This document shows, one piece after another, positions 15,620-24,790 of a DNA stretch of 64,000 bases (the stretch's first letter is position 1; every line of letters begins with the position of its first letter). The position numbers were made by a program, and so were the translations under genes. Location of the stretch: positions 1 to 64,000 of the forward strand of contig JBAIYS010000005.1 in NCBI GenBank assembly GCA_036763105.1, written 5' to 3'. Under the pieces are notes generated by a model that was not told the DNA's origin, did not search any database, and saw nothing but the letters and a program-made list of their open reading frames with translations. The stretch is from Peptococcaceae bacterium 1198_IL3148 (lineage in GTDB: Bacteria > Bacillota > Desulfotomaculia > Desulfotomaculales > Desulfohalotomaculaceae).

Positions 15620-18600
15620 TTAGAAAATAGCTGCATCCAACATGGTAAGAATTTGTTGCTTTTCAAAACTGTTTTGCTGACTGGCGTTGCTCGGGCATGC
15701 TGCTACACAGGCGCCACAACCTTGACACAGTACTTCTCTTACCCGGGCAACATGGTTAATCTCATCTATATAGCGAGCGTCGTATGGGCAAATGTTAACG
15801 CACAGCCCACAACCTTTACACCATTTTTCATTGACGGTAGCCACTGTACCCAGGCTCTCCAAGCGATCTTTACCCAACATGGACAGTGCCCTAATGGCGG
15901 CAGCATTACCTTGGGCTAAGGATTCACCAATTAGTTTGGGTGAGTGCGCCAAGCCACATAAATATAAACCATCGGCGGCAAAGTCAACGGGGCGCAACTT
16001 CATGTGGGCTTCTGAATAAAAGCCATCGGCATTTAAAGTAACTTTAAACATTTGCGACAGTTTTTCGCTATCGGCCCGGGGAACTATACCGGTGGATAAT
16101 ACCAGCAAATCTGAATCCAATACTAACTGACGGTTTAGTACCGGGTCTTTTATTTCAACTTTTATTTTATTGTCATTGACAGACACTACCGGTTTGTCGT
16201 CCAGTTCATAACGAACAAAAATTACACCTTGTTCTCTGGCCTGACGATAATACTCCTCCTTCGTACCATAGGTACGGATATCGCGATACAGCACAAATAC
16301 ATTGGCTTTTGGCTTTGATTTTTTAATGCGTAAAGCATTCTTGATGGCATGGGAACAGCAGACCCGACTGCAGTAAGGCCTTCCCGGCTGCCGTGATCCC
16401 ACACATTGAATCATCACTACGTTATTGATGCCAGTTAAATCTTCTTCGGCCAAACGTTGTTCCAGTTCCCGTTGGGTGACCACTCCAGCATTTTCGCCAT
16501 ACAAATATTCGGTGGGTGTGGCTTCTTCGGCACCGGTGGCGATAATCACCACCCCATGCTCCAACACTCTGGGAATGTCACCGATTTTAACAGTGGTGCT
16601 GTAGTTACCAAGGTAACCAGCAACCTCTGTAATTTCAGCATCAGTTAAAACCTCTATCATCGAGTTTTCGTTTACTTGTCTACTTAGATCGGCCACCAGC
16701 TGTTGCGGATCGTTACCGTCCAATGTATAGCGCAACTGATTAGCATTACCACCCAAAACCGCTTCCTTCTCCACCAGGTAGGCACTAAAGCCTTGGTTGG
16801 CTAAATTAAGGGCGGTGGTCATGCCGGTAACTCCGCCACCAATAACCAGCGCTTTGCGGTTAATTTCAAAGGAAGAGGTATGAACTGGCTTGGCTAATTT
16901 AACTTTGGAAACCGCCATTTTCACCAAATCCTTAGCCTTTTCGGTGGCTGCATCGGGGTTATCACGGTGAACCCAACTGGCATGCTCACGAATATTTGCT
17001 TGCTCAAACAAATATGGGTTTAAACCAACTTCCCGAATACTGGCCATAAATAGCGGCGCGTGGGTTCGCGGTGTACAGGATGCCACCACCACACGGTTTA
17101 AATTGTGTTCCACTACCCGTTCCTTGATCCGTTCAATACTATCTTGGGAACAGGTGAATAAAAACTCCTCGGAATGAACTACGCCGGGTATTTTTTTAGC
17201 ATATTCCACCACTTCAGGTACTCTCACTATTGAACCAATATTGATACCGCAGTTGCAGATAAAGGCACCGACCCTAGGTTCTTCAGCGGAAACATCCCTT
17301 TCCGGCGGGTATTCTTTAACCTTGGTTAATGTCCCCCGCACTTCGGCCAATGCAGCCGCTGCCCTGGCGGCAGCACAACTGGCGTCGCCAACGGTTTCCG
17401 GAATATCTTTGGGAGCTACAAAGGCCCCTCCGGTATACACACCGGGTCTAGTGGTGGCACCGGGATTAAATTCATCGGTTTTGCAATACCCATATTCGTC
17501 CAACTCAATGCCCGCAGCCTTGGCCAACTCAGAAGCGGAACTGCTGGGTTTTAAGGCCACCGAAAGAACCAACATGTCGAACTCTTCTTCAACAAACTCG
17601 CCGTTAGGGGTCCGGTAACGAATTAACAAGTTGTTACTTTGCTGCAGTTCTTTAACAGACGAAACCATGCAACGTTTATAATTAACACCGTTCTCCAATC
17701 GGGCACGATCATAGTACTTTTCAAAATCCTTACCATAGGCTCTGATATCCATGTAGAAGATGGTGGTATCAACCTCACTCATATGTTCCTTAGCAATGAT
17801 GGCTTGTTTAGTGGCATACATGCAGCAAACAGCAGAGCAATAACTATTGCCACGATTGCAATCCCGAGAACCGACACATTGAATAAACGCTATCTTCTTC
17901 GGCTCCTGATGATCGGAAGGTCTACAAACGTGTCCTTGGAAGGGGCCAGAAGCAGACAACATCCGTTCAAATTGAATACTGGTCAATACATTTTTATAAA
18001 TACCCCAACCATACTCACCATAGGGAGTCGGTTTCAGCGGTTCAAAGCCAGGGGATAAAATCACAGAACCTACTTCCAGCACCAATTCCTCATCTTGCAT
18101 TTGGTGGTTAATGGCTCCAGCTTCACAGGCCTTTAAACATTTACCACAGGCCTTGGGGTTCTTTAATCTTAAACATTTAGTGCTGTCGATTGCATAGGCA
18201 TTTGGCGTAGCCTGGGCATACAATTTGTAAATGGCTTTTCTGATCCCCAATCCACCATCAAACTCCGATGGCACTTTAACAGGACATTCATCTGCACAAC
18301 GTCCACAAGCTATACACTTAGTTTCATCAACGTACCTTGCTCGTTTGTATACTTTGGCTTTAAAATTTCCCGGTTGGCCTTCCAGATTTACTAAATCAGT
18401 GTTGGTTAGGATTTCAATATTTAAGTGCCTGCCAACATCCACCAATTTAGGAGACATTGTACACATCGCACAGTCGTTGGTGGGAAAAGTCTTATCCAAC
18501 ATGGCCATGGTTCCACCTACGGCTGGCTTAGTTTCTAACAGATACACCTTATAACCAGCCTCGGCTAAATCCAAAGCGGATTGCATGCCAGATATCCCAC

Positions 18601-18649
18601 CGCCAACCACTAAAACTGCACCGGTAAGCAGTTTTTGATTACTATTCAT
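15620..18649 (-). CDS. hdrA: double-length HdrA-like flavin/Fe-S heterodisulfide reductase subunit
   Basis: A 1009-residue protein, against about 650 for methanogen HdrA. The first half has FAD fold VLVVGGGISGMQSALDLAEAG (residue ~15), CAMCTMSPKLVD, ferredoxin sites CIACGRCADECP (~115) and a CGKC/C pair (~165), and CVGSRDCNRGNSYCSAVCC. The second half repeats the theme: FAD fold ALVIGGGVTGMTTALNLANQG (~595), CVGSRQPGRPYCSRVCC, then a C-terminal ferredoxin with CKGCGLCVNICP and CQGCGACVAACP. It is thus two HdrA-like flavoprotein units fused. HdrA is the flavin-based electron-bifurcating core that pairs with HdrBC and MvhD. I chose the ATG at 18649, with GGAGG 11 nt upstream. Confidence 0.92.
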   Translation of the reverse strand: MNSNQKLLTGAVLVVGGGISGMQSALDLAEAGYKVYLLETKPAVGGTMAMLDKTFPTNDCAMCTMSPKLVDVGRHLNIEILTNTDLVNLEGQPGNFKAKVYKRARYVDETKCIACGRCADECPVKVPSEFDGGLGIRKAIYKLYAQATPNAYAIDSTKCLRLKNPKACGKCLKACEAGAINHQMQDEELVLEVGSVILSPGFEPLKPTPYGEYGWGIYKNVLTSIQFERMLSASGPFQGHVCRPSDHQEPKKIAFIQCVGSRDCNRGNSYCSAVCCMYATKQAIIAKEHMSEVDTTIFYMDIRAYGKDFEKYYDRARLENGVNYKRCMVSSVKELQQSNNLLIRYRTPNGEFVEEEFDMLVLSVALKPSSSASELAKAAGIELDEYGYCKTDEFNPGATTRPGVYTGGAFVAPKDIPETVGDASCAAARAAAALAEVRGTLTKVKEYPPERDVSAEEPRVGAFICNCGINIGSIVRVPEVVEYAKKIPGVVHSEEFLFTCSQDSIERIKERVVEHNLNRVVVASCTPRTHAPLFMASIREVGLNPYLFEQANIREHASWVHRDNPDAATEKAKDLVKMAVSKVKLAKPVHTSSFEINRKALVIGGGVTGMTTALNLANQGFSAYLVEKEAVLGGNANQLRYTLDGNDPQQLVADLSRQVNENSMIEVLTDAEITEVAGYLGNYSTTVKIGDIPRVLEHGVVIIATGAEEATPTEYLYGENAGVVTQRELEQRLAEEDLTGINNVVMIQCVGSRQPGRPYCSRVCCSHAIKNALRIKKSKPKANVFVLYRDIRTYGTKEEYYRQAREQGVIFVRYELDDKPVVSVNDNKIKVEIKDPVLNRQLVLDSDLLVLSTGIVPRADSEKLSQMFKVTLNADGFYSEAHMKLRPVDFAADGLYLCGLAHSPKLIGESLAQGNAAAIRALSMLGKDRLESLGTVATVNEKWCKGCGLCVNICPYDARYIDEINHVARVREVLCQGCGACVAACPSNASQQNSFEKQQILTMLDAAIF

Positions 18650-18745
18650 TCTTTGCCACACCTCCAGTCTTTAAAAACAAATGTCGTATATTTAGTTAAT
18701 TAATAACATTATTTTTCGATCTTATTATTAGCGAACATGAGAGCG

Positions 18746-19597
18746 TTAACTTTCCAAGGTCATCGATCTGATTAAAGGTGTGGGATCAACCATGTGCTTT
18801 TTAAACCAACTGTTAGTTTCCTTTAGTCCAAATGCTAGGCCCATTAATTCAGTAAAATAAAACACTGGTATATTTACTCCAGCTTGACGTCTGGTTTCTA
18901 AATTTGTTTGACATAACGGGCATGTGGTAACAATGGCTTGAGCCCCAGCTTCTACTGCTCCGGCAAGTATTTTTCCGGTCATCCCATAGACCATATCAGA
19001 CTTGGTTATAGAAAAACTGGCCCCACAGCAATCAGTTTTATATGACCAAACCAACGGTTCTGCCCCTAAGGATTTCATCAATTGATCCATACTTTGTGGA
19101 TTTTCTGGGTCTTCAAAGGCCACTGCCTCTTTGGGGCGAGATGTCAAGCAACCATAATAGCAAACCACCTTAAGCCCTGTTAACTTATTTTCAACCCTTT
19201 TCTTGATGGCATCCAGGCCAATATCCTTTACAAAAGCTTCTAAGGCAGATTTGGTGTTAATTTCACCGCTAAATCGGTGCCCCAGTAAACCTTCCACTTG
19301 ACCCCTCAGTTGTTCACTTTTTTTGATCTCATGTTCCGCTGTTTTTAACCTGTTGTAGCAGGCTGAACAAGGAACCAGTGGGTTCAGTCTTAATTCTTCG
19401 GCAATCAACAAGTTTTGCGCTGGCAGAGCAATGGCCAAGTCATGGGAGGTGGCGTGGGCTGACGTTGAACCACAACAAATCCAATCTGGTAATTCTACCA
19501 GGTCAACCTCTAGAGCTTTACAAACTGCTCTGATTGAATAGTCAAACTCGATGGCGGTGGACTCTAAGGAACAACCAGGGTAATAAGCGAATCTCAT
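18746..19597 (-). CDS. hdrB: heterodisulfide reductase subunit B
   Basis: The catalytic-type subunit with two CCG domains, each holding cysteines for a noncubane [4Fe-4S] cluster. Of 283 residues: FAYYPGCSLE and WICCGS plus CSACYN form the first domain; VCYYGCLTSRP, DCCGASFS and TTCPLCQTNLE form the second. HdrB reduces disulfides such as CoM-S-S-CoB in methanogens. In bacteria the natural acceptor is unknown, possibly DsrC or another thiol. It starts 5 nt after hdrC and lies ~96 nt before hdrA. Confidence 0.92.
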   Translation of the reverse strand: MRFAYYPGCSLESTAIEFDYSIRAVCKALEVDLVELPDWICCGSTSAHATSHDLAIALPAQNLLIAEELRLNPLVPCSACYNRLKTAEHEIKKSEQLRGQVEGLLGHRFSGEINTKSALEAFVKDIGLDAIKKRVENKLTGLKVVCYYGCLTSRPKEAVAFEDPENPQSMDQLMKSLGAEPLVWSYKTDCCGASFSITKSDMVYGMTGKILAGAVEAGAQAIVTTCPLCQTNLETRRQAGVNIPVFYFTELMGLAFGLKETNSWFKKHMVDPTPLIRSMTLES

Positions 19598-19602
19598 TTA
19601 AA

Positions 19603-20223
19603 CTACCCCCTTTCTTCCACTGACACTGTCGTATTGTTTTTAGCACAAACATTTAGATGGGTTTGATTATCATTAATTTTATTAAAAATTTGTTTGACTT
19701 TATCTTTGTTTTTAACCTTGCTGGGTAAAAGGGGCAGCTTACCACGGGTAAACAAGTCTAATCCCATTTTTATATCAGAGAATAAGTCCCCGCTCCTCAA
19801 CTTATATTTCATCAACATAGTGACTTCGTGCACCCTAGCACCGGATTTTACCGCATTCAAGAAGTTATCGTGGAATACGTGCACCCGTTTCTCACTGGCC
19901 GCAACATTTTGTTCTATTGCCATTTCCCTTAATGCGTCAGTTACTGCAGAAATGGAAATCTCGTTGGGACAACGTGCTCCACAAGTATCACAGTTTACAC
20001 AAAGCCAAATGGCTGAGCTTTTTAACAGCTCATCCTTAAGCCCAAACTGAATCATGCGAATTATTTGATTAGGTTGAAAATCTATGTATGAACCCACTTG
20101 GCAACCCGAAGCGCACCTTTGACATTGGTAACACAAATCAATCGGTTGGCAGCTCCGTTCTTTTACCTCTTGCATAAAATTAAAATCCATCTGTTGCAAA
20201 CCGTTATTTGTGATTATATTCAC
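19603..20223 (-). CDS. hdrC: heterodisulfide reductase subunit C
   Basis: A 206-residue Fe-S protein with two [4Fe-4S] sites: CYQCQRCASGCQVGSY near residue 31 and CVNCDTCGARCPNEI near 75. HdrC carries electrons between HdrA and HdrB. The GTG start follows AAAGGAGG. It is the first gene of the leftward cluster hdrC-hdrB-hdrA-mvhD-frhB/fdhB-like. There is no membrane segment, so the complex is soluble. Confidence 0.92.
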   Translation of the reverse strand: MNIITNNGLQQMDFNFMQEVKERSCQPIDLCYQCQRCASGCQVGSYIDFQPNQIIRMIQFGLKDELLKSSAIWLCVNCDTCGARCPNEISISAVTDALREMAIEQNVAASEKRVHVFHDNFLNAVKSGARVHEVTMLMKYKLRSGDLFSDIKMGLDLFTRGKLPLLPSKVKNKDKVKQIFNKINDNQTHLNVCAKNNTTVSVEERG

Positions 20224-20525
20224 TTTGACTTCCCTCCTTTATAATAATTTGCTGGAAACATTCTTTGCTTTATGAAAATTCTAACATATATTTAGATATT
20301 TTGGTACCCTAAATTCTGCTTTTTTTAAAATTAGCAAAATATAATTTCACTATAGTAGGAAAATAAAATATGTATTTATTAAAGCAACCAATTATTAGCA
20401 AGCTTTTCTACAATACTATTATAAACGTTTCGCTATATATTTAGTTGTAGCAGAAAGATATTAGTACTAGTATTGTTTTTCACAACCCATCACTTAAAAA
20501 AAACAGGCTATTTTTAGCCTGTTTT
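20224..20525. other. 302-bp AT-rich intergenic region upstream of hdrC
   Basis: This stretch lies between the hdrC start and the end of the DUF342 gene. It holds the terminator at 20496-20527 and must contain the hdr promoter. I see only weak -10-like sequences (TTAGAAT reading leftward about 60 bp before hdrC), no convincing -35 and no riboswitch. No gene is evident. Confidence 0.6.
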
Positions 20526-20527
20526 TT
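20496..20527. terminator. bidirectional terminator after the DUF342 gene
   Basis: AAACAGGCTA and TAGCCTGTTT form a strong stem around a short T-rich loop, with A-runs on the left and T-runs on the right, so it works on both strands. It ends the leftward DUF342 gene at its stop. Confidence 0.85.
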
Positions 20528-22241
20528 AATCCTCTTTCATGTATATTTTATATTCGGTACTATTTAATGTTCGGGTATTTGACCCCGCCGCCAGTAATAC
20601 ATTAGAGTAAGCCTTTTCTATTTGGATTACCTTACCGCTGGTTTTAATGCTTGTCTTCGCTCCAATTTCAGAACCCACTTCCTTAATTTTCACTGTCCCT
20701 TGACAGGTAATGGCACCGCCGCGAAAAATTGAATCAATAATCACATTGCCTTTAGCTTTGATAATGGTATTGATACAACCTTTGCCCACTACCCGAACAT
20801 CACCGGCAGATTCTATGGTGGAATTTAAAGCATAACTGACAACCACATCGCCTTTGCTTTCACCTAGCGCGTCTAAATATGTTAGGGCTGTAGCTACCCG
20901 TTGTTGCATGATTTGTACTTCCTCAATTCCTTTGGCCTTATGCCAACCTAAGCGACGAAACTTAACTATTAATTCACTTATTAAGTCTTTAATGTTGGCT
21001 GAGATCACAGCATTCTGTTTACTCAATGTATACAATTCGTCAACTATTTTGGGCAAATCACCAAACTTTTTGCCAATTAACGCGGCAATCATCTGGCCAG
21101 TGGGAAATTGTTTGCCCAGCTCATTAGACCTTTGTTTTAAAACAACCAAAAGTTGATATAACTCAATAAGGGATTTATTTACAATTTGCAGTTTGGTTTT
21201 TAAATCATCCTGAAATTCAAGCATGCCACCGACACTGATAAAAGAACTGATCACATTTTTATGTATTGTTAGGTTACCTAGGGCGATTACTTTTGCTTCA
21301 TATACCGACCCACCCACCTCTACATCCGCACTACTGAATACAGACATTCCTTCGGCAACATCTTTATTTATTCTTAAATTGCCATTAAACTCAATGTTTC
21401 CGGTGCTGAGGTTTACATCGCTATATTCCAGTAGCGGCAACACTTGAAAAGTCCACACATCTTTTTTAATGGCTACCGACGGCAACCCGCTATCCAATGC
21501 TACCACACTAAAGCCATCTTGCTGTAGCATTGTGCCCTGGCCGGCTTTTAATTCTAGGGTTTTGTAAGCCGGTGGTTCTATCTTACTGCCGTCAACAGCC
21601 ATCCCTGGCTCTCCCGGTTTACCGGCAACTTTAACAGCCAACACTTCGCCAATATCAACCGAGGCTATCTTTTTCTGCTTAAAATCCACTCTACCATCGG
21701 CCAAAACTTTAGGACGATCATCTTTTTTGGTATCAAACAATATGGTAATGGATTCATCCACCCCTGGCTTTGGCTTTACGCCCCTGGCTATCAGCACTCT
21801 ATCATCCGAGGGGTTTTGCAATAATGTTTTTATTGCCTGCTGGTCTATACCATAGGTGATACCCTTTTGTGCCAATGTACTTAGTATCATTGATAAATCA
21901 AACTGATACTCCAATTTAGTTTGCGGATAAATTTCCACCAACATTCCTTGTAAATTGTTTTTTAGGCCTAATTTAGGAGTTATTTTCTTGGTGGGTTTTA
22001 ACTGGATGTAAGCCAATAATTTATCCTTAGAAATATCCACCATTACCTCACCGGCAACCTCTTTAATGGCAGCCTCAATCTTTACCGCATCACTTTTATC
22101 CACCGTTACCGGTGCAAAGGCTCGTTTACCGTTTATTGTAGTTATAATTTCCGCATGGGGAACCAGTTGTACAGACCCTAGCAAACCATCGGGTAATATG
22201 AGGTTGCCGCTAGTATCCAACTCTATTTGTCTAGCCTGCAT
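20526..22241 (-). CDS. DUF342 (FapA) family protein
   Basis: A 571-residue protein of the DUF342 family (called flagellar assembly protein A in some annotations, though most members are not flagellar). An alpha/beta N-terminal part precedes a right-handed beta-helix-like region in the second half (repeated short strands such as GNIEFNGNLRINKDVAEGMSVFSSADVEVGGSVYEAKV). A long coiled-coil insert (about residues 350-445) breaks the helix. Function is unknown; some homologs are polymer-forming or envelope-associated. It is monocistronic with a strong terminator and follows the homocysteine operon after 90 bp. Confidence 0.8.
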   Translation of the reverse strand: MQARQIELDTSGNLILPDGLLGSVQLVPHAEIITTINGKRAFAPVTVDKSDAVKIEAAIKEVAGEVMVDISKDKLLAYIQLKPTKKITPKLGLKNNLQGMLVEIYPQTKLEYQFDLSMILSTLAQKGITYGIDQQAIKTLLQNPSDDRVLIARGVKPKPGVDESITILFDTKKDDRPKVLADGRVDFKQKKIASVDIGEVLAVKVAGKPGEPGMAVDGSKIEPPAYKTLELKAGQGTMLQQDGFSVVALDSGLPSVAIKKDVWTFQVLPLLEYSDVNLSTGNIEFNGNLRINKDVAEGMSVFSSADVEVGGSVYEAKVIALGNLTIHKNVISSFISVGGMLEFQDDLKTKLQIVNKSLIELYQLLVVLKQRSNELGKQFPTGQMIAALIGKKFGDLPKIVDELYTLSKQNAVISANIKDLISELIVKFRRLGWHKAKGIEEVQIMQQRVATALTYLDALGESKGDVVVSYALNSTIESAGDVRVVGKGCINTIIKAKGNVIIDSIFRGGAITCQGTVKIKEVGSEIGAKTSIKTSGKVIQIEKAYSNVLLAAGSNTRTLNSTEYKIYMKED

Positions 22242-22330
22242 AGCATTTGCCCCCTTAGTAAATATAGTTTGTTATAATTATAACATGAAATAGCTACCAA
22301 TTTATGCATAAATCGATAGCTATTGCAATT

Positions 22331-23071
22331 TTATTTTACAGGTATTAACTTTACTCGACCTTTCACCGCAAGTTTGTCTTCCAACACTGCCACCGCACCC
22401 ATTACACCGGAAATGGAGGTGGCATACTCAACCGCTTTATCAAGGTCACTAACTTGTTGTACTTTGTTGGCGGCCGAGGTTGCCACCGCATCGGCCAACA
22501 TCACCGATGGAGCAAGTACAACCACTGCATCGGCTTTGCCAAAACTCAGTGAGTGCCCCACCGTTCCAGATGAAGTGCAAACCCCCATTGGCGTATGGGC
22601 TGGTATTTCCAGTCCAATTCTATTGGTGAAGGGTGACTGAGCGGCAAATATGCCAATGCATCTGCTTTTTTGGCAACAAATATAGATGTCGCCACCATTT
22701 TCTATGATCACCTCATCGGAATGACGCAATAATTCATTGCCAATGAGCTGAGAAAAAGCCCCCGCCACCGCCGCCATTGGACCCACTCCAGCCAGTTTAG
22801 CTGCCTCGGCCATTTGAATCACCATTGGCGGTGCTTCCGGTAACACTGGATGGGGTTGCAGCGTGGTGGCATATTCAGGATCGATTGCTATATATTTTTC
22901 TAATTGGTTGCGGTATTTCTCAATCAGAGCCTTGGTCAATTCTACCAACTCTGAGTTAAAACATTGACGTTGTACCGCCACATCCAAATCAGTTTCTTTC
23001 ACCGCCACTTGGAAGTGAATTAAATCCTGCTGCCGGTGCAATTTCCGATATGTTCTTTCAACATATTCCAA
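22331..23071 (-). CDS. UPF0280 family protein (ApbE-like), homocysteine operon
   Basis: A 246-residue protein of the UPF0280/COG2122 family. Visible conserved parts are GVGPMAAVAGAFSQLIG, ENGGDIYI, TSSGTVGHSLSFGKADAVVVLA and MLADAVATSAAN, arranged as in ApbE-like flavin-transferase folds. In methanogens a homolog is linked genetically with DUF39 and the NIL-ferredoxin protein in making homocysteine from sulfide and aspartate semialdehyde; its exact step is not established. The TTG start is 1 nt after the ferredoxin stop. Third gene of a SAM-riboswitch operon. Confidence 0.85.
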   Translation of the reverse strand: MEYVERTYRKLHRQQDLIHFQVAVKETDLDVAVQRQCFNSELVELTKALIEKYRNQLEKYIAIDPEYATTLQPHPVLPEAPPMVIQMAEAAKLAGVGPMAAVAGAFSQLIGNELLRHSDEVIIENGGDIYICCQKSRCIGIFAAQSPFTNRIGLEIPAHTPMGVCTSSGTVGHSLSFGKADAVVVLAPSVMLADAVATSAANKVQQVSDLDKAVEYATSISGVMGAVAVLEDKLAVKGRVKLIPVK

Positions 23072-23072
23072 G

Positions 23073-23474
23073 TTAGAACCTAACCTCCATAGCCTTTAGC
23101 GGGCAAACTTTAACACACAATTGACAAACAACGCATTTATCGCTGTCAAAGGTAACTTGCATCGAAGGACGTTGCAAATAAAGCGCTCCGGTGGGACAAG
23201 CATCTGTACAGGCACCACAACTGCTACAGCGTTGATGGTTATGGGTCACTTGTTCGGCCAGTGTCTGCACCTTAATATTTTGTTCCTCTAAATAATTGAT
23301 GCCTTGTTGATAATTGTCTCCGGTGAGCTCAAGTATTAACGTTCCTTCTTTTTCCGGATTGATGTGGCCTTTAATGATATTGACAACCAGATCATAATCC
23401 TTCACCAGATGATAAATAATGGGCTGGTCCGAGGTGTCGGCAGAAAAGCGTAAAATTATTTTCTTGGGGGACAT
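23073..23474 (-). CDS. NIL domain plus 2[4Fe-4S] ferredoxin protein, homocysteine operon
   Basis: A 133-residue protein. Residues ~1-75 form a NIL-type (ACT-like) domain, a module also found on methionine ABC transporter ATPases; the C-terminal ~55 residues are a ferredoxin with CSSCGACTDACP and CVVCQLCVKVCP. This is the architecture of Methanosarcina MA1822, the partner of the DUF39 sulfurtransferase, which supplies electrons. The ATG at 23474 follows AAGGAGTG. It lies between the DUF39 and UPF0280 genes. Confidence 0.9.
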   Translation of the reverse strand: MSPKKIILRFSADTSDQPIIYHLVKDYDLVVNIIKGHINPEKEGTLILELTGDNYQQGINYLEEQNIKVQTLAEQVTHNHQRCSSCGACTDACPTGALYLQRPSMQVTFDSDKCVVCQLCVKVCPLKAMEVRF

Positions 23475-23510
23475 AAAATACACTCCTTATAAGCGAATTT
23501 AAAGTCTAAA

Positions 23511-24704
23511 CTAATCCTTTAGCGCTTTGGCCACTATGTTATCTTTAGCCGCTGGCAGTGGCTGAACCGGTTGTGTCAACTGGAAATCTCCTTTTATAAT
23601 CCATTCTTTAAGCTCAGTGGCAATTTCTACTGCCATGGGATAACTGGACATGGGGGCAGTTTTAACCTTTTTGCCTTGAATAGTAATCTCTCCGGATTTT
23701 AAGTCAGCATAACTGGCATAACCGAGACATTCCCCGGTGCCGTTCGGATAGGCATCGCTGTAATCCACAATGGGGGCATATAACTCTTTGTCGGAACGGG
23801 AAACCCAACGCAATACTTCTTCGTTAAGGATTGGAATTGGTATGCCAATTCCCACTGACAAAGAACAGCCATAGCCTAACATACTTGCACCCCGAAGGTA
23901 GCGGGGATTCATTTGTTTTAAGTCGCCAATTACCGCCAGAGTACCGCCGCTGGGATGCAATTCCACCCCCGAGGCATTTTGCATAGCAGGAAAATGTTGT
24001 GTTCCATGCCAAGCCACATATCCTACCCCGCCACCCAAGAAAATACGGGTACCAATGCCAATGGTGATAAAATTGGGGTCCTTTAACAATGGACTCAGCT
24101 GACCCGATGTACTGTAATGGGCGTTACCCAGCTTAGGTTGTAGCATCCCCATATAAGTATAGATGGTTTTATCACTTAGGTTTACTGCACAGTTATAGTT
24201 TTGGTATGCATTTCTGGGGTTAAATAAAAACGCTTCATTAATATCATTAATGGTGATATCCGTTTCCAGCTCTCGGCGGGGATAGCAATCAGTGCCATAG
24301 GATTGGGCCTTTAATCGTACTTTATTTCCAGACACCAAGTCTTCAATCACATGTCCGCCACCATAAAGGAACTTGCCGGGATGATCATTATTCAGTGGGT
24401 CATCTTCCGCCGCCTCGGTGGCCCCAATGTAAGCATCAACCGCAGCAATACCGGCGTAAGCTGGCACATTATTCAGCCAAACCTTACTCATTCTCATCCG
24501 TGGTTTGCTGTGACCAAAATTAAGAAAAGCGCCAGAAGAACACATTGGCCCAAAGGTCCCGGTGGTAACAACGTCCACTTCTTTAGCGGCCTGGGTTGCT
24601 CCCTTCTCTTCCACTAAAGAAATAACTTCTTCTGCTGTTAACACCACCGCTTTACCGCTTTTAATTTTCTCATTAATTTCTTGATAGGTTTTCTCGACAC
24701 CCAT
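23511..24704 (-). CDS. DUF39 family aspartate-semialdehyde sulfurtransferase (homocysteine synthesis)
   Basis: A 397-residue DUF39 protein, related to Methanosarcina MA1821, which converts aspartate semialdehyde and sulfide to homocysteine with the NIL-ferredoxin partner through a cysteine persulfide. Conserved segments are TTGTFGPMCSSGAFLNFGHSKP (Cys near residue 55) and SYGTDCYPRRE (Cys near 130), plus the glycine-rich ITIGIGTRIFLGGGVGYVAWHGTQH. The ATG at 24704 follows GGGAGGT. It is the first gene after a SAM-I riboswitch with terminator, which independently points to methionine synthesis. A sulfide producer would benefit from this route. Confidence 0.92.
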   Translation of the reverse strand: MGVEKTYQEINEKIKSGKAVVLTAEEVISLVEEKGATQAAKEVDVVTTGTFGPMCSSGAFLNFGHSKPRMRMSKVWLNNVPAYAGIAAVDAYIGATEAAEDDPLNNDHPGKFLYGGGHVIEDLVSGNKVRLKAQSYGTDCYPRRELETDITINDINEAFLFNPRNAYQNYNCAVNLSDKTIYTYMGMLQPKLGNAHYSTSGQLSPLLKDPNFITIGIGTRIFLGGGVGYVAWHGTQHFPAMQNASGVELHPSGGTLAVIGDLKQMNPRYLRGASMLGYGCSLSVGIGIPIPILNEEVLRWVSRSDKELYAPIVDYSDAYPNGTGECLGYASYADLKSGEITIQGKKVKTAPMSSYPMAVEIATELKEWIIKGDFQLTQPVQPLPAAKDNIVAKALKD

Positions 24705-24735
24705 ACTATGACCTCCCAAAACTTATTTAGGTAAA

Positions 24736-24762
24736 CAAAAAACCTCTTCTAACAGAAGAGGT
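24736..24762 (-). terminator. SAM-riboswitch-controlled terminator
   Basis: ACCTCTTCT-AAC-AGAAGAGGT forms a 9-bp stem (on the minus strand ACCTCTTCTGTTAGAAGAGGT) followed by six T. Its 5' arm can instead pair with AAGAGGT at the 3' end of riboswitch helix P1, giving the antiterminator. So SAM binding, which stabilises P1, frees the terminator. Confidence 0.92.
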
Positions 24763-24790
24763 ACTGGCAAACAAGCTGAATTTGCTAAAC

